64,000 nucleotides of DNA from Bacillota bacterium (GCA_023415655.1 JAEZKD010000195.1:3260-67259), one strand, 5' to 3'. Shown: positions 38,235 to 47,981, counted from the stretch's first letter. Numbers and translations: made by a program. The notes: a model not told the origin generated them from the sequence alone.

Positions 38235-38280
38235 CAGCTGTTTTTTTTCAAATATTTATGCTTTTTGAAAAAATAGAGCT
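38235..38280. repeat. AT-rich inverted repeat between topA and codY
   Basis: Arms of 17 bp beginning AGCT (38235-38251 and about 38264-38280) match at about 15 positions, with T- and A-runs. On the minus strand it could act as a terminator for topA. Confidence 0.5.
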
Positions 38281-38383
38281 GTTATTTTATCAGTTACTTC
38301 ACCTTTCACATACCACATTTCGTGTAATTGTCGTAAACAAAACAAAATGTAGTATGTGGAAAGGTAAATCACAGTAAAATAAC
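38281..38383. repeat. Large imperfect palindrome downstream of topA
   Basis: Arm 1 (38281-38320) and arm 2 (38345-38383) pair over about 34 of 39-40 positions with a 24-nt loop. Both ends read GTTATTTTA/TAAAATAAC. It begins 23 bp past the topA stop. It may be a long terminator hairpin or a palindromic mobile repeat. No target-site duplication is evident. Confidence 0.7.
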
Positions 38384-38406
38384 AACCCTAATTTGTCTAC
38401 CTATTC

Positions 38407-40497
38407 TTATGATTCAGCTTTTTCTTCTTTTGATTCTTTATTTTTTACAAACCCGCAAGTTTCATTCATACAAACAATTTTCGAGCCTTTTTCTATTAAT
38501 GGTCCATTGCATTTCGGGCAAAGCTCTCCAGAAGGTTTTTGCCAAGACATAAAATCACATTCCGGATTGTTTTCACATCCAAAATATCGACGCCCTTTTT
38601 TTGTCTTCTTGATAATGACATCTGCTCCACACTTTGGACACGCAACACCTATCTTTTCAAAATAAGGCTTCGTATTACGACACTCAGGAAATCCTGGACA
38701 AGCAAGGAATTTACCATGTGGACCATATTTAATTACCATCTTACGACCACACTCAGAACACTCAACATCCGTTACTTCATCTTCGATTTTGATCTGCTCT
38801 AACTGGTGCTCCGCATCATTCACTGCAGCTTCTAAATCAGGATAGAAATTGCTAACGATTGTTTTCCAATTAACGACTCCATCCTCTACTCCATCTAACA
38901 AAGCTTCCAAGTTTACTGTAAAATTAACATCAACGATGCTAGGAAACGCTTTCTTCATAATTCGATTGACCGCTTCACCCAATTCGGTTACATAGAGATT
39001 TTTATTCTCTTTGATTACATACCTACGAGCAATAATTGTTGTTATTGTTGGAGCATAGGTACTTGGACGACCAATCCCAAGCTCTTCTAAGGCCTTAACC
39101 AAGGATGCTTCCGTATAATGTGCTGGTGGCTGCGTAAAGTGTTGGCTTTCTTTCAGATCATGAAGCTTTAACTCTGTATTTACTTCAAGCTTTTTAATCG
39201 TTGAAGTAACATTCTCCTCTTCCTCATCTGCATTCTGATACACCGTTAAAAAGCCATCAAAAATAAGGCGTGACGCTGCTACTGTAAAACGATATCCATT
39301 TCCATCAATTTTAGCAGTCTGAGTCTCATATTTGGCTGGTTGCATTCTACTTGCAATGAATCGTTTCCAAATCAATTGATATAAACGGAATTGATCTCTA
39401 CTCAAGGATTCTTTAATTACAACAGGTGTCATCTCCACATAGGTTGGACGAATCGCTTCATGTGCATCTTGAATCTTTTTGCCAGATCCTTTATTCACAT
39501 CCTGAGTCGTAACGAATTCTTCCCCATAATTGCTATGGATAAATTCTTTTGCAGCTTGATCGGCTTCTTCACTTACGCGAACAGAATCGGTACGAAGATA
39601 AGAGATCAAACCAATCGTTCCATGCCCCTTTACATCCACTCCTTCGTAAAGCTGCTGAGCCAGACGCATTGTCTTTTGCGTTGAATAATTCAAGAGCTTT
39701 GCAGCCTCTTGTTGAAGCGTACTCGTAGTAAATGGCAATGGAGCTTTTTTCGTACGTTCTCCAGTCTTAACTTCAGTAATTCTAAATACTGCCTTTTTAC
39801 ATTGCTCTAATATCTGATCCATCTCTTCCTTCGAAGAAACAGTTAATTTCTTATCCACGGTACCATAAAACTTCGCAGTTAATGGCTTCTTTTCCCCTTC
39901 TAGAGCAAAATTAGCATCCAAGTGCCAATACTCTTGTGGTACAAAAGCATTGATTTCTTCTTCTCGATCACAAATAATACGTAATGCTACGGATTGAACA
40001 CGACCAGCACTCAGACCTCTTTTTACCTTTGCCCAAAGCACTGGACTAATCCTGTAACCAACCATACGGTCAAGCATTCTTCTTGCCTGTTGGGAGTCTA
40101 CAAGATTCATATCTATATCTCTTGCTTCTTTGATAGAATTTTTAATTGCATTCTTTGTAATTTCATTAAAAGTAATACGGCTTGTGTTTTTTTCGTCTAA
40201 TTTAAGTGTATGCAGTAAATGCCAGGAAATCGCTTCCCCTTCACGATCAGGGTCGGTTGCGAGATACACTTTATCTGCTTTTTTTACTTCTTTACGAAGC
40301 TTTGCTAATAAATCTCCCTTACCACGAATTGTTATATATTTCGGTTCAAATCCATTCTCAGCATCGAATCCTAACTTACTTTTAGGTAAATCACGAACAT
40401 GCCCATTGGAAGCAAGAACCTCATAATTCGACCCCAAAAACTTTTTGATTGTCTTCGCTTTTGCGGGTGATTCAACTATCACTAAATATTTCGGCAT
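38407..40497 (-). CDS. topA: DNA topoisomerase I
   Basis: 696 residues from the ATG at 40497 (MPKYLVIVESPAKAKTIKKF), preceded by GAGGGAG. The frame is open 41 codons upstream without family support. Toprim motifs VESPAKAKTI and YLATDPDREGEAISWHL are present, the active-site Tyr lies in GLISYLRTDSVRVS, and three C-terminal zinc ribbons follow (CSECGRKM..CPGFPEC, CPKCGADV..CENNPEC, CPKCNGPL..CMNETC). It relaxes negative supercoils. In Firmicutes it usually follows dprA directly, but here about 12.5 kb of other DNA lies between. Confidence 0.97.
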   Translation of the reverse strand: MPKYLVIVESPAKAKTIKKFLGSNYEVLASNGHVRDLPKSKLGFDAENGFEPKYITIRGKGDLLAKLRKEVKKADKVYLATDPDREGEAISWHLLHTLKLDEKNTSRITFNEITKNAIKNSIKEARDIDMNLVDSQQARRMLDRMVGYRISPVLWAKVKRGLSAGRVQSVALRIICDREEEINAFVPQEYWHLDANFALEGEKKPLTAKFYGTVDKKLTVSSKEEMDQILEQCKKAVFRITEVKTGERTKKAPLPFTTSTLQQEAAKLLNYSTQKTMRLAQQLYEGVDVKGHGTIGLISYLRTDSVRVSEEADQAAKEFIHSNYGEEFVTTQDVNKGSGKKIQDAHEAIRPTYVEMTPVVIKESLSRDQFRLYQLIWKRFIASRMQPAKYETQTAKIDGNGYRFTVAASRLIFDGFLTVYQNADEEEENVTSTIKKLEVNTELKLHDLKESQHFTQPPAHYTEASLVKALEELGIGRPSTYAPTITTIIARRYVIKENKNLYVTELGEAVNRIMKKAFPSIVDVNFTVNLEALLDGVEDGVVNWKTIVSNFYPDLEAAVNDAEHQLEQIKIEDEVTDVECSECGRKMVIKYGPHGKFLACPGFPECRNTKPYFEKIGVACPKCGADVIIKKTKKGRRYFGCENNPECDFMSWQKPSGELCPKCNGPLIEKGSKIVCMNETCGFVKNKESKEEKAES

Positions 40498-40883
40498 CGT
40501 TTTCTCCCTCATATGTTTCAGATTTAAACTCTGATAATCATATACTATTTTTTTTGTGCTGACAAGAGAAAAATGAATAAAAAATAAATTTTGGTTATTT
40601 TTGTATAGAATGTACTTCAATTTCCAAGTGCACTATTCTGATTCACTAATTGGTATCATCTATTATGATGTATCCTTCTCTTTTTCATGCATATGAAGTC
40701 CACTCATGGAATTAAAAACGAAATTACTTCTATTTATATATGCACTTAACTGCTTTTAATAACTCATAGACAATAGTACATTTCCTTTCGTTTGTCAACC
40801 TCTATTTTACAATCGACAACTCAGCTTTCCTTTTTTCCCTTTCTCTGTCATTGTTTTACTAACAGGTAGATACAGATAGCTAC
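40498..40883. other. topA upstream region
   Basis: About 390 bp, very AT-rich, without a credible gene. It must hold the topA promoter. A small hairpin (AGGTA..TACCT, 40865-40886) overlaps the end of the next open frame. Confidence 0.4.
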
Positions 40884-41296
40884 CTATATAAACTGCATAT
40901 TCAACGAAATGATTGATACCACTATGAATACCCATAATTCCTCCTGCTGCTGTAACTTATTCATAATTAGTGCATTATAAACGTTCGATATCCATATTTT
41001 TTTACAATCCCTAACGTAACTAATATAAACATTAAGACAAAAACGATCAATGGTATTAAAAACGAAGTAAATAAACAAATGATAAGTCTCAATAAAAATC
41101 GTGAGCATGATACCTAAGATATATAAAAAAATGAATTCATAAACTTGTAGTTGTATATTGGAAATTTTGATAAATACAAATAAATCGAATAATAAAAAGC
41201 CTCCCAATACAAGCGAACCTCTTATCAGATGTTTTAATCGGAGTTGATAACTTTGATAGCAAGGAAAAAGGATAGAAACATCCCATACAGCAAATC
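40884..41296 (-). pseudogene. Probable 5'-truncated membrane protein remnant
   Basis: A minus-strand frame is open from 41296 (just after a TGA) to the stop at 40884. The product would be about 137 residues with hydrophobic segments such as LVLGGFLLFDLFVFIKI and FIFLYILGIMLTIFI. The only start with partial ribosome-site support is a TTG at 41207 (107 residues). It lies just beyond a terminator for the upstream lipoprotein gene, has no promoter that I can see, and looks like the 3' part of a larger polytopic membrane protein. No family is recognised. Confidence 0.4.
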
Positions 41297-41299
41297 AAA

Positions 41300-41337
41300 A
41301 GGTCTGACTCCGATATAATCTCAAAGTCAGACCTTAT
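41300..41337 (-). terminator. Intrinsic terminator of the lipoprotein gene
   Basis: Minus strand AAGGTCTGACT pairs with AGTCAGACCTT (11 bp), followed by TTGATTT. It begins 26 bp past the stop of the gene at 41363-42523. Confidence 0.75.
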
Positions 41338-41362
41338 TATTAAAGTCAATTTAAATAGGTTA

Positions 41363-42523
41363 TTATTTATTTAGTTTTTTTCCTTCATACAACTCTGAAA
41401 AATCCTTAAAATACGGGTTTTCCCATGTTTCACCCTCAAAGGTTTCATAGGATACTACAATCGCCTTGACAGTAGCTACTCCATTGCCTTCACTAATCTC
41501 AAAGCCCGACGAATCGCCAAAAGTCGCATCAGGTATAAGATTAATATCACTATAGTTTACCTTTTTTATGTAAGTACCCTCGGTAAAATCAATACTTCCT
41601 TTGATTTTAACTGGTAGATTGTTATTATCCCATGCCACAAATGCTACAACGGCATTTTTAATATCCTTATCCGTATTATTTTTTATTATTGCTTGTAATA
41701 AATCAGGGTAAAGTGATTTATATTTCTCATCTTGAATTACATACTCAGTTTTTGTTATAGCTAACTCTTGTTTTTGAATGATTTCAGCTAATTCTGATTC
41801 AGTAATTGATGCATTTGATTGTGCTGGTTCAGAATTCCCCTCTTCTATTACTATGTCTTCCAATGTTACATCAACTTCCAATGTATCTGCCAGTTTTTTA
41901 TCCTCATATAAGGAGATAAACTCATCAAAATAAGGGTTCTCCCATGTTACCCCATCAAAGGTTTCATAGGATACTACTACAGCTTTAAAAGATGCTATTC
42001 CACTTGCTTCATCAATTGAATAGCCCGATGAATCTCCATAGGTACCTCCGGGTACCAAATTGATATCCGCAAAATTCACTTTTTTCACATAACTACCACC
42101 GACAAAATCCATGTCGCCAGTAATTTTTACAGGTAGGTTATTCTTATCCCATGCAACATATCCTACTACTGCATTTTTAATATCAGAATTAGTATTATTT
42201 TTTAATATTGCTTGTAGCATATCCGGATAAAGTGATTTATATTTATCATCTTGAACTACATATTTTGTATCAATCACCGAAACTGGTAAGTCAAGTAGTA
42301 AAGAATCAAATTCAGACATAGTCATCGTTTTGATCTCATCAACTACTTCTGTCGGTGCAGCTATTGTTGGAGCTTTCTCTCCAGATTCCTTTTGTGTATC
42401 TGTCGAAGCTTCATTTTTAGACACCGCATCAGAATCTTTAACCGAATTGGCTTTCTCATTCGAACAAGCTGTCAAACTAAAACACATTACTAAAATAATT
42501 AGAGTACTTACGATTTTTTTCAC
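41363..42523 (-). CDS. Lipoprotein with two tandem DUF5780-like domains
   Basis: 386 residues from a GTG at 42523 preceded by GGGAGG. The lipoprotein signal has lipobox LTAC (Cys20), then a polar linker. Two repeats of about 130 residues follow (about 80-210 and 255-383), each with YVVQDDKYKSLYPDMLQAI/YVIQDEKYKSLYPDLLQAI, IKNAVV, VAWD, NLPVKI, GDSSG and VSYETF..TWENPYF. The repeats are very similar, showing an internal duplication. It is probably attached to the outer face of the membrane. Function unknown. The gene has its own terminator. Confidence 0.8.
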   Translation of the reverse strand: MKKIVSTLIILVMCFSLTACSNEKANSVKDSDAVSKNEASTDTQKESGEKAPTIAAPTEVVDEIKTMTMSEFDSLLLDLPVSVIDTKYVVQDDKYKSLYPDMLQAILKNNTNSDIKNAVVGYVAWDKNNLPVKITGDMDFVGGSYVKKVNFADINLVPGGTYGDSSGYSIDEASGIASFKAVVVSYETFDGVTWENPYFDEFISLYEDKKLADTLEVDVTLEDIVIEEGNSEPAQSNASITESELAEIIQKQELAITKTEYVIQDEKYKSLYPDLLQAIIKNNTDKDIKNAVVAFVAWDNNNLPVKIKGSIDFTEGTYIKKVNYSDINLIPDATFGDSSGFEISEGNGVATVKAIVVSYETFEGETWENPYFKDFSELYEGKKLNK

Positions 42524-42688
42524 TTAGTATCCTCCCAGAGATATAAATTTTTCTAAAGTATAGTTATAAAGCGACTACCACAATATACCATACATCCCTT
42601 TTATCAGCAAGCTTTATATAAATAATTATAAGATACTCTGGTTCTAAAGTAGATACTAAATCAATGTAATTTCTTTACTTCACAGCTC

Positions 42689-42812
42689 CTGCTTTTGCTC
42701 TAAAAGTGTACCAATAACTTGATTGTCAAGATTTGAATCCAAATGAACATACTTGAATAAATCTCTCAAATGACATCCACTTGAACTCCCATTCGAACAA
42801 GAAGATTGCAAC
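42689..42812 (-). pseudogene. Relic A: decayed dprA fragment
   Basis: About 124 bp align with dprA bases 53383-53507 in the same orientation, roughly two-thirds identical by eye. The minus-strand translation gives CNLLVRMGVQVD, a one-base shift, then CHLRDLFKYVHLDSNLDNQV and IGTLLEQ. This matches DprA CNRLARMGAQVV, CHPRDMLEYFHLDTKLENQV and VGSLLEQ. No start or complete frame remains. Confidence 0.85.
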
Positions 42813-42821
42813 GCGTTCCTC

Positions 42822-43046
42822 CTATCGATATTTCTTTTTTCGAATCCATAATATGATATTTATTATTGTAGCAATTACCATTACTAGAATACCTATCATT
42901 AATAACAAAGCATAAAGATAAAAATGCCCCACGGACTCAAGAGCAGCTAATCCAACATCGACTGATTTATTCTCTTGATACGCTAATATGAAAAAACAAA
43001 TAATCCAAAGCATATTTATGAGATAGAACATAGATCTTTTCTTCAT
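42822..43046 (-). CDS. Small two-helix membrane protein
   Basis: 74 residues with two hydrophobic segments (about 6-23 and 40-64) and a basic tail (RKKKYR). No family is recognised. The start is preceded by AGAAGGGGTATCA, a reasonable ribosome site. It lies between the GH95 gene and dprA relic A. Small membrane protein of unknown role. Confidence 0.5.
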   Translation of the reverse strand: MKKRSMFYLINMLWIICFFILAYQENKSVDVGLAALESVGHFYLYALLLMIGILVMVIATIINIILWIRKKKYR

Positions 43047-43143
43047 TGATACCCCTTCTAATTAAATGAATTAGCTTTCTTCTATTCTGTAACTTTTCTT
43101 CCTCACATCAAACTCAAACAATCCATTCCCGTTAAAACTAACC

Positions 43144-45495
43144 CTATCTTTTCTGTAAGACATATTGCTCCCCTGGTTTTCCTTCAAAGCTTATAAGGTT
43201 GCTTTTTAAGATTTTCCTGGAAATCTCCTTCTCCTTACAGGTTATGGTATAATTCGAGATGTCTTTATATGTAATCTTCACCGTTCTCTCTTCCTTTTGG
43301 TTCCCAGAACTAGTTTTGTACTCTTTTACGTCAATAATTGCCCTAGTAAGTGTTTGATCCTTCCACTCCATTGAAACCTCATAATTTCCTCTCGCACATA
43401 TTCCTCGAATATGCCCATCACCCCAATGCTCTGGAAGTGCTGGGAGCAGATTTATGACACCTTCATGACTTTGAAGCAGCATTTCCGTAATTCCTGCCGT
43501 AGCTCCCAAATTACCATCAATCTGAAATGGTGGATGTGCATCAAACAGATTCGGATAAGTTGACTTAGAAAGGATGTTTTGTACATATTGGCTAGCATTC
43601 TCAGCATCCTGAAGGCGAGCCCACATATTAATGATCCACGCACAGCTCCATCCAGTATGACCACCGCCGTTGGTCAGTCTTCGCTCCAACGTCTTTCTTG
43701 CTGCAACAGCTAGTTCAGGAGTACTATCAATGGATATTTCTCCAGCAGGATGTAAGGAAAATAGATGCGAGATATGACGATGCCCAATCTCGATTTCCTC
43801 ATATTCTTCAGGCCATTCCAAAATCGTACCGTTACTTCCAATCGAAAGCTTCGGAAGCTGTTGTTGCATTTTCTCAAGCTTTCTAGTGAATTCATCCTCC
43901 AAATGAAGGATACGTGCAGCTTTGATCGTAGCTCCAAAGAGACTTCGCAACATCGAATTATCCATCGTTGGACCCGCACATATCGATGTCTGATATCCTT
44001 CTGGGGTTTTATACACATTTTCAGGGGATAAGCTAGGGCAAGTGACCAATCTTCCTTTGCTATCCTGAATCAGAAAATCTTCAAAGAACTCCGAAGCTTC
44101 TTTTAAGGTAGAATAAGCTTTCTGTAAGAACTCAATATCCTTCGTATACTCATACCGCTCCCATAAATGTAAGCATAGCCAAGCTGCTCCCATCGGCCAG
44201 TAGGTTGCAGATGGCCAAAAATCTTGGGGCGAGGTATCTCCCCAAATATTTGTATTGTGATGAGCCATGAACCCTTTACAGTCATACATCTCCCTTGCCA
44301 TGATACGACCTTTTTCTTTCATCTTCTCAATCAAGCGAAAGAGTGGATCATGACACTCTGACAGATTGCATTGCTCAGCAATCCAGTAATTCATCTCGGT
44401 ATTGATATTAATCGTATAACGACCTCCCCAAGGAGCAACCATCAAATCATTCCAGATCCCTTGAAGATTGGCTGGAAGTGCACTCTCCTTCCTGCTGCTA
44501 GATATGAGAAGATATCTACCATACTGATAATACAAAGCGACCAAAGCATTGTCTATCTCTCCTTCCGACACCCTCATCAAGCGTTCGTCGGTTGGAAGAT
44601 AATCATAAAGTCGGTCCTCTCCAAGAGAAAGATCCATTCGTTGAAACAACCTTTGATAATCGCTAATATGATCCTTCTTAATCTCCTCAAACCCTTTACG
44701 TTCTGCATTCTTAAGTCGTTCGATACAAGCCTGTTCTGGATTCTCTGTATTATAGTTCGTTGCTGCCGTAAAGAAGATTTGAAAGCTGGTAGCATGTTCT
44801 AAAACAATCCTACCATCCTCACAGGTTGCAAATCCTTGCTTTCCCCACCCATTAAAGTTCTGTAGAATCTGCATCATTGCACAATACTGATTCGATGTTT
44901 CATCCCCACAGCTCCCCTTCATTACAAGGGATAATGGTAGTTTTCCTGTCGTCACTTCAAACTGCTTTGGACGATTTAGTAACGCTTCCAAATGTAAAGT
45001 CAATCCAACATTGGCTGTCATCGATAGTGCATATACCTGATCCACCGCACTAACAAAACTCTCAATTCTATAATTTACTCCACCGATTGTATATCTAACT
45101 CGAGATATCGCAGTTTCTAAGTCCAATTCTCTTCGATAGGTATGAAATTGCTCTTCTCCATCTCCATAACGCAAATGTAGCTTCATATTACCCAAGGTCT
45201 GATAAGAACCCTGATCATTCCCAACATAAACCTCTTTTGCTAATATATCAGCTACCTCGTGATTACCCTGAAGAATTGCAGTTTGAATCTCTTTTACTTT
45301 TCTATAAAGCTGTGGTTTCACTTTAAAATCATCCCCAACACTCCAGACGGTTTCCTCATTCATCTGAATTGTCTCATGAAACGGATCCCCATATACCATG
45401 GCACCAAGTGATCCATTACCTAAAGGTAGGGCTTCCACCCAAGCACGTGCTGGCTCATTGTACCATAACTTTAATTTTCCGTTCGTTTGACTCAT
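43144..45495 (-). CDS. Glycoside hydrolase family 95 (alpha-L-fucosidase type)
   Basis: 783 residues without signal peptide, so cytoplasmic. The N-terminal GH95 beta-sandwich signature LKLWYNEPARAWVEALPLGN and GSLGAMVYGDPFHETIQMNE is followed by an (alpha/alpha)6 barrel with NINTEMNYWIAEQCNLSECH, WPSATYWPMGAAWLCLHLWE, GGHTGWSCAWIINMWARL and PPFQIDGNLGATAGITEMLL. GH95 enzymes remove alpha-1,2-fucose or, in some members, L-galactose from xyloglucan or other glycans by inversion. A broken transporter and lipoproteins lie nearby, but no intact fucose pathway is seen. The ribosome site is AAGGAGAG. Confidence 0.93.
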   Translation of the reverse strand: MSQTNGKLKLWYNEPARAWVEALPLGNGSLGAMVYGDPFHETIQMNEETVWSVGDDFKVKPQLYRKVKEIQTAILQGNHEVADILAKEVYVGNDQGSYQTLGNMKLHLRYGDGEEQFHTYRRELDLETAISRVRYTIGGVNYRIESFVSAVDQVYALSMTANVGLTLHLEALLNRPKQFEVTTGKLPLSLVMKGSCGDETSNQYCAMMQILQNFNGWGKQGFATCEDGRIVLEHATSFQIFFTAATNYNTENPEQACIERLKNAERKGFEEIKKDHISDYQRLFQRMDLSLGEDRLYDYLPTDERLMRVSEGEIDNALVALYYQYGRYLLISSSRKESALPANLQGIWNDLMVAPWGGRYTININTEMNYWIAEQCNLSECHDPLFRLIEKMKEKGRIMAREMYDCKGFMAHHNTNIWGDTSPQDFWPSATYWPMGAAWLCLHLWERYEYTKDIEFLQKAYSTLKEASEFFEDFLIQDSKGRLVTCPSLSPENVYKTPEGYQTSICAGPTMDNSMLRSLFGATIKAARILHLEDEFTRKLEKMQQQLPKLSIGSNGTILEWPEEYEEIEIGHRHISHLFSLHPAGEISIDSTPELAVAARKTLERRLTNGGGHTGWSCAWIINMWARLQDAENASQYVQNILSKSTYPNLFDAHPPFQIDGNLGATAGITEMLLQSHEGVINLLPALPEHWGDGHIRGICARGNYEVSMEWKDQTLTRAIIDVKEYKTSSGNQKEERTVKITYKDISNYTITCKEKEISRKILKSNLISFEGKPGEQYVLQKR

Positions 45496-45714
45496 GAATT
45501 CTCTCCTTTTTCTGTAGGAAAATATGTACTAGATTCTATTTTAAGAACACTTACCATCGACCTTGTTCATTACGACTATTATCTCTTAAATGAATTGTAT
45601 CACAAATTACTCCAGTTGGAAATTAATATAAGATTTCTACACTTACTTTAGCAAATCCTATATTCTAAAACTCAATCTATATCTACGTTGCAAGCGTTCC
45701 TTGAAAAAATAGAA

Positions 45715-45762
45715 AAGGGCAAAGAGAAAGGTATATTTAGCCTCTCCCTTTACCCACTTATG
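45715..45762 (-). terminator. Terminator-like hairpin after the TAG-interrupted gene
   Basis: GGGCAAAGAGAAAGG pairs imperfectly with CCTCTCCCTTTACCC around a short loop, 60-110 bp past the stop at 45825. The flank on the minus strand is T-rich (CTATTTTTTCAAGG). A related-looking hairpin occurs at 48440-48490. Confidence 0.5.
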
Positions 45763-45824
45763 ACGAACTCTTACTTCTTGGTAAGACAACATTTTGCGAA
45801 TATACCGAGATAATTTTATTTTGT

Positions 45825-46364
45825 CTACTCTGGAAATTTACCTTCAAGAAGCATATTGGTCAAAGAAAGTATTTGCTTAGTATCTGGTGTTGTATCATAT
45901 CCCTTCATAAATACGGAGCTAGATGTTTCAGATGAATCCATTCGCATACCAATACTAAAACCAGGTTCTAACTTTTGCTTGCTCTAATCAATATATGGGC
46001 CTTCAATATCATAGCATGATAGTATTTCTCGAAAGGAGTATAACGCATCGTTATAACCAATAAGTACAATTGGCATCTCACTTTCTGCCTCTTTTTGAAT
46101 CCAATCTAAGTCCAACAAATCGATAGTATCCTTATCAACCCAAATAGCAGTATTCTTAGAAACCAACTTTTTCATTTCTTTCAAGTCTGACACACAAGTT
46201 ACTTCGGGATATTTACTAAGATCTTCTTTTGTAAGCTGTCCTCCATCTTTCGGTACTAGATAGATAGCCTTCGCTGTATTTTCTTTGTTTTTTGAACAAC
46301 CAATTAGGCTTACCATAGTAAGTATTAAGATACAAAAAAGATTGAATTTCAGATATTTCTTCAT
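45825..46364 (-). pseudogene. Lipoprotein gene interrupted by an in-frame TAG
   Basis: The upstream frame codes for 126 residues: lipoprotein signal with lipobox LIGC (Cys23), then a soluble part, ending YDIEGPYID at a TAG (45984-45986). The same frame then continues without any shift for 52 codons (SKQKLEPGFSIGMRMDSSET ... LLEGKFPE) to a second stop at 45825. The continuation has the composition of real coding sequence, so the ancestral protein was about 179 residues. A nonsense mutation is most likely; read-through would be the alternative. Family not recognised. Confidence 0.75.
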
Positions 46365-46609
46365 TAACTCCCCCCAATATCAAAAGATTACATTACCATC
46401 TAATAACTGAGACCTTGTAGTCCCTTTTCAGTATGTTCATAAACGGCGTCCTACTTCATTCTACCTTTAAGATTGCTTCAACAAGATTAACAATTTAATA
46501 GATTCCATGAGCTGCAGATGAAACCTTGAACAATTTTATTAAACAATACACCTTTTATACCATTATATACCATATTGATTTACATATCAAAGCTGAAATA
46601 TAATTACAG
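46365..46609. other. Intergenic stretch upstream of the TAG-interrupted lipoprotein gene
   Basis: AT-rich, no supported gene. It should contain the promoter for the gene starting at 46364; I cannot choose among several TATAAT-like sites. Confidence 0.4.
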
Positions 46610-46647
46610 AAAAAATACACCCACCTTTTAGAGAAGATGAGTGTATT
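46610..46647 (-). terminator. Strong intrinsic terminator of the YdjM-like gene
   Basis: Minus strand AATACACTCATCTT pairs over 14 positions (two G-U) with AAGGTGGGTGTATT and is followed by five or more T. It begins about 20 bp past the stop at 46667. Confidence 0.85.
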
Positions 46648-46666
46648 AATATGTTTTATTAATCAG

Positions 46667-47065
46667 TCAAAGCAATTTTATCTTTCTTTTACAAAATGGA
46701 TATAAGAATGCAACTCCATTTGAATTCGGTGTTAATAAGTCTAGCAAGATATGGCTTAACATACCAATTCCAATACCAATTCCAAGCATGATATGAAACA
46801 TGGTTCCAACAATGCTAATTAACAATGAAAATAATAAACTATGTGTTAATGTTCGGTGACCTACGGTTTCCAAAAGAAAGGTAGAGATTGGCTGTATTGC
46901 ATATCCTAAAAATGAATTTGGATGATCAATATCTGGAATAAGTCCACCGATTGCCGCACCACAAATAATATTGAATGGATTTGTACTTATTCCTATCTGA
47001 TTGCACAAATAAATAATTCCACATCCTGAGAGAATAGCTCCAGTCAAATGAGCCCTATATTTCAC
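46667..47065 (-). CDS. YdjM-type membrane-bound metal-dependent hydrolase (DUF457)
   Basis: 132 residues from a GTG at 47065, which follows GGAGGTG by six bases. The frame is open further to 47128 without a better start. Conserved His/Asp motifs on a hydrophobic background: IPDIDHPNS, GHRTLTHSLLFS and HILLDLLTPNSNGVAFLYPF. These match the LexA-regulated YdjM/DUF457 family, whose biochemical role is not established. It has its own terminator. Confidence 0.75.
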   Translation of the reverse strand: MKYRAHLTGAILSGCGIIYLCNQIGISTNPFNIICGAAIGGLIPDIDHPNSFLGYAIQPISTFLLETVGHRTLTHSLLFSLLISIVGTMFHIMLGIGIGIGMLSHILLDLLTPNSNGVAFLYPFCKRKIKLL

Positions 47066-47213
47066 CTCAATCACCTCCACATAAATGATATCCTCATTAT
47101 GTGTTAGATGTGTTTTTCTATTCACCAAATTTTACCCCATCATTAAATTGATAGACCGGATAAATATAAGAATTAATGGTACCTTTTTCTTCATTTATCC
47201 CCCCATCTTACAC

Positions 47214-47981
47214 TTATCCCTCTTTCCTAACATAATGAACCACTGAAAATACCATCATTAAAACCATATGAATAATTAAATAAACAATTGCTGTAGTCAA
47301 TCCAATCTGATCTGCAACTACACCCACGATCTGAGGGGTGATGATTCCCCCTAATGCGGAAATTGCTAGAAGCATCGCCATTCCCGAAGTAGATCCATTC
47401 AAAATTGATCCTGCACTTGAAATACACATTGGATAAATCCCCGCGCAGAAAAATCCAAGCCCAACTATAGCTACCGTTATCACAGAAAGCTCCTTAGTTG
47501 AGATGTCCAATTAAGACCTAAGTTCATCAAGATTGAAGTAAGAAGCGGAGCAACAAAAGTCCCAATCACAAAGACAATGGAAAGTTCAAACACATACCTT
47601 GATTTTCCTACGGCCTGATTTTCTGCACTAGAATATACATAGATACTTATTGTCCCCCTCGCTATTCCTATCATCATCACAATGACATACAAAAACGTTA
47701 CAGATTGTAAATAATTAAGTGCCAGAAAACAAAGCGGAGTTAATCCAGAAAAGATAAGGACAATTTTCTTTGGTCCTAAGATAGGAAATAGCATTGAGTT
47801 GATTGGACTTGCAATAAAATTACTGATAGAAAATAACGATAGCATCCCCCTGCTAAGGTATAGTTCATATCTAATTGTTGCATCAGATATGGTAAAAGAA
47901 CTCCGATTTCTAATGCTATCATTCCAATGATAAAGCTTGCATACAAACAGGGAAAAAATTAAATACTGGTTTCTGTTTCAT
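47214..47981 (-). pseudogene. MFS transporter pseudogene with several frameshifts and an internal deletion
   Basis: The ATG at 47981 is preceded by GGGAGGAA and codes MKQKPVFNFF. The frame shifts at a T6/C3 run near 47955 into CLYASFIIGMIALEIGVLLP. It shifts again at a run of five G near 47846 into MLSLFSISNFIASPINSMLF, and a third time near 47495-47510 into DISTKELSVITVAIVGLGFF. About 260 codons remain instead of about 390, so helices of the middle of the protein are missing near the third lesion. The segments resemble a CynX/sugar-type MFS permease. It is probably non-functional. Confidence 0.85.

Noticed and set aside
38407..40620. Longer topA start at 40620
   Set aside because: The extra 41 residues are not topoisomerase-like; the ATG at 40497 has a ribosome site and the MPKYLVIVESPAKAK start.
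41137..41349. 70-codon minus-strand frame
   Set aside because: It runs through the terminator at 41300-41337 and overlaps the better membrane-protein frame.
44371..44802. Plus-strand frame of 143 codons within the GH95 gene
   Set aside because: Opposite-strand shadow with no recognisable product.
45680..45700. cre-like site TTGCAAGCGTTCC near the GH95 gene
   Set aside because: The second half lacks the consensus WWWCAW; probably chance.
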